Source: Candidatus Poribacteria bacterium
GTDB lineage: Bacteria; Poribacteria; DTPJ01; WJIO01
Length of the DNA stretch: 8,276 nt
Direction: 5' to 3'
Assembly: GCA_014730235.1 (NCBI GenBank)
Contig: WJIO01000348.1
Span: 1-8,276 of the forward strand
The notes beneath the pieces are model-generated. The model did not search any database. It had not been told where the DNA came from and saw only the letters and a program-made list of their open reading frames with translations. A program made the translations under genes and the position numbers. This document shows positions 7,700 through 8,276 of this stretch, piece by piece; positions within the stretch are counted from its first letter, which is position 1, and every line of letters begins with the position of its first letter.

Positions 7700-8276
7700 A
7701 TGGAGCTTGATATATTGGCCTTTGCCGCTCATCGTGACGATATAGAACTCACCTGCGGTGGTATGATGATTAAACTGGTGGATCAGGGATACATAACGGG
7801 CATCATAGACCTGACAGCCGGAGAAATGGGAACGAGGGGTACACCGGAAGAAAGAACGGCGGAGGCTGAGGAAGCCGGGAAAATACTGGGCGTTCAAATC
7901 AGAGATAACCTGGGCATACCTGACGCAGATATACAGCTTAACCGTGAGAATATGGTTAAGGTTATAAAATCAATCAGAAAATACAAACCAAAGGTCATAT
8001 TATTACCCTACTGGGAAGACCGGCATCCAGACCATGCCCATGCTGGAAACCTGATCTTTGAAGCGGCTTATTACTCCGGCCTGGCAAAACTGGACACAGG
8101 ACAAACCAAACACCGACCGGAAAGGCTAATATATTATATGTGCCATTACAGGTTTGAGCCATCTTTTATTGTGGATGTAACGGAACAACACGAAAGAAAA
8201 ATGGATGCTATCCGGGCATACAAATCCCAGGTCTATAATCCTAACTACCAGGGTGAAAAAACCCTGATCAGCAGTC
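7700..8276 (+). CDS. bshB1: BshB1-type N-acetylglucosaminyl-malate deacetylase (PIG-L/LmbE family), 3' end outside window
   Basis: The frame stays open to the window end: 192 complete codons are visible, of roughly 235 usual for the family. The enzyme is a zinc hydrolase that removes the acetyl group from GlcNAc-malate, the second bacillithiol step, producing the amine that BshC acylates. Visible blocks are MELDILAFAAHRDDIELTCGG at the N-terminus, DLTAGEMGTRGTPEER (about 38-53), NLGIPD and EDRHPDHAHAG (about 107-117). By family comparison the zinc ligands are His11, Asp14 and His112, and Asp13 is the general base; all are present. The usual AHPDD motif reads AHRDD here, with Arg12 for Pro. 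The GTRGTPE block and the adjacent bshC favour BshB1 over other PIG-L deacetylases such as MshB or Mca. The start is set by AGGAGA overlapping the bshC stop. Confidence 0.92.
   Translation, partial: MELDILAFAAHRDDIELTCGGMMIKLVDQGYITGIIDLTAGEMGTRGTPEERTAEAEEAGKILGVQIRDNLGIPDADIQLNRENMVKVIKSIRKYKPKVILLPYWEDRHPDHAHAGNLIFEAAYYSGLAKLDTGQTKHRPERLIYYMCHYRFEPSFIVDVTEQHERKMDAIRAYKSQVYNPNYQGEKTLISS

Overview
This window holds the downstream part of a nonribosomal peptide synthetase (NRPS) locus that runs directly into two bacillithiol biosynthesis genes. All five genes are on the + strand and tightly packed, with no gap longer than 27 bases, so they look like one operon. Both ends are cut: the first gene lacks its 5' part and the last lacks its 3' part.

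Layout. (1) Positions 1-1138: the 3' end of an NRPS gene, covering the C-terminal part of a divergent adenylation (A) domain, a carrier protein (PCP) and a short charged helical tail. (2) Positions 1141-5337: a complete one-module NRPS with order C-A-PCP-TE. Its ten specificity residues read D-F-W-N-I-G-M-V-H-K, the classical threonine code. The TE domain has Gly where the nucleophilic Ser or Cys should be. (3) Positions 5330-6076: an Sfp-type phosphopantetheinyl transferase that overlaps the NRPS end by 8 bases and presumably primes both PCPs. (4) Positions 6104-7690: bshC, the putative cysteine-adding enzyme of bacillithiol synthesis, with a TTG start. (5) Positions 7700-8276 and beyond: a bshB1-type PIG-L deacetylase, cut by the window end.

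How they may work together. The upstream NRPS protein should load an unknown acyl or amino acid unit and pass it to the Thr module, possibly through the charged helical ends of the two proteins. BshB1 would deacetylate GlcNAc-malate and BshC would add cysteine to the freed amine. No bshA is visible. Whether the peptide pathway and the thiol pathway are linked, or are only neighbours, cannot be settled from this sequence. Their co-directional packing, together with a TE lacking its normal nucleophile, is the most interesting point here.

Organism. The DNA is of moderate GC (mid-40s percent by eye), rich in ATA and AGG codons, with strong AGGAGG/AGGAGA ribosome binding sites. This indicates a bacterium from a bacillithiol-making lineage. 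Such lineages include Bacilli, Deinococcus, Bacteroidota/Chlorobiota, Acidobacteriota and several uncultured phyla. bshC next to bshB1 is not the Bacillus subtilis arrangement, where bshB1 sits with bshA. I cannot name a phylum with confidence.
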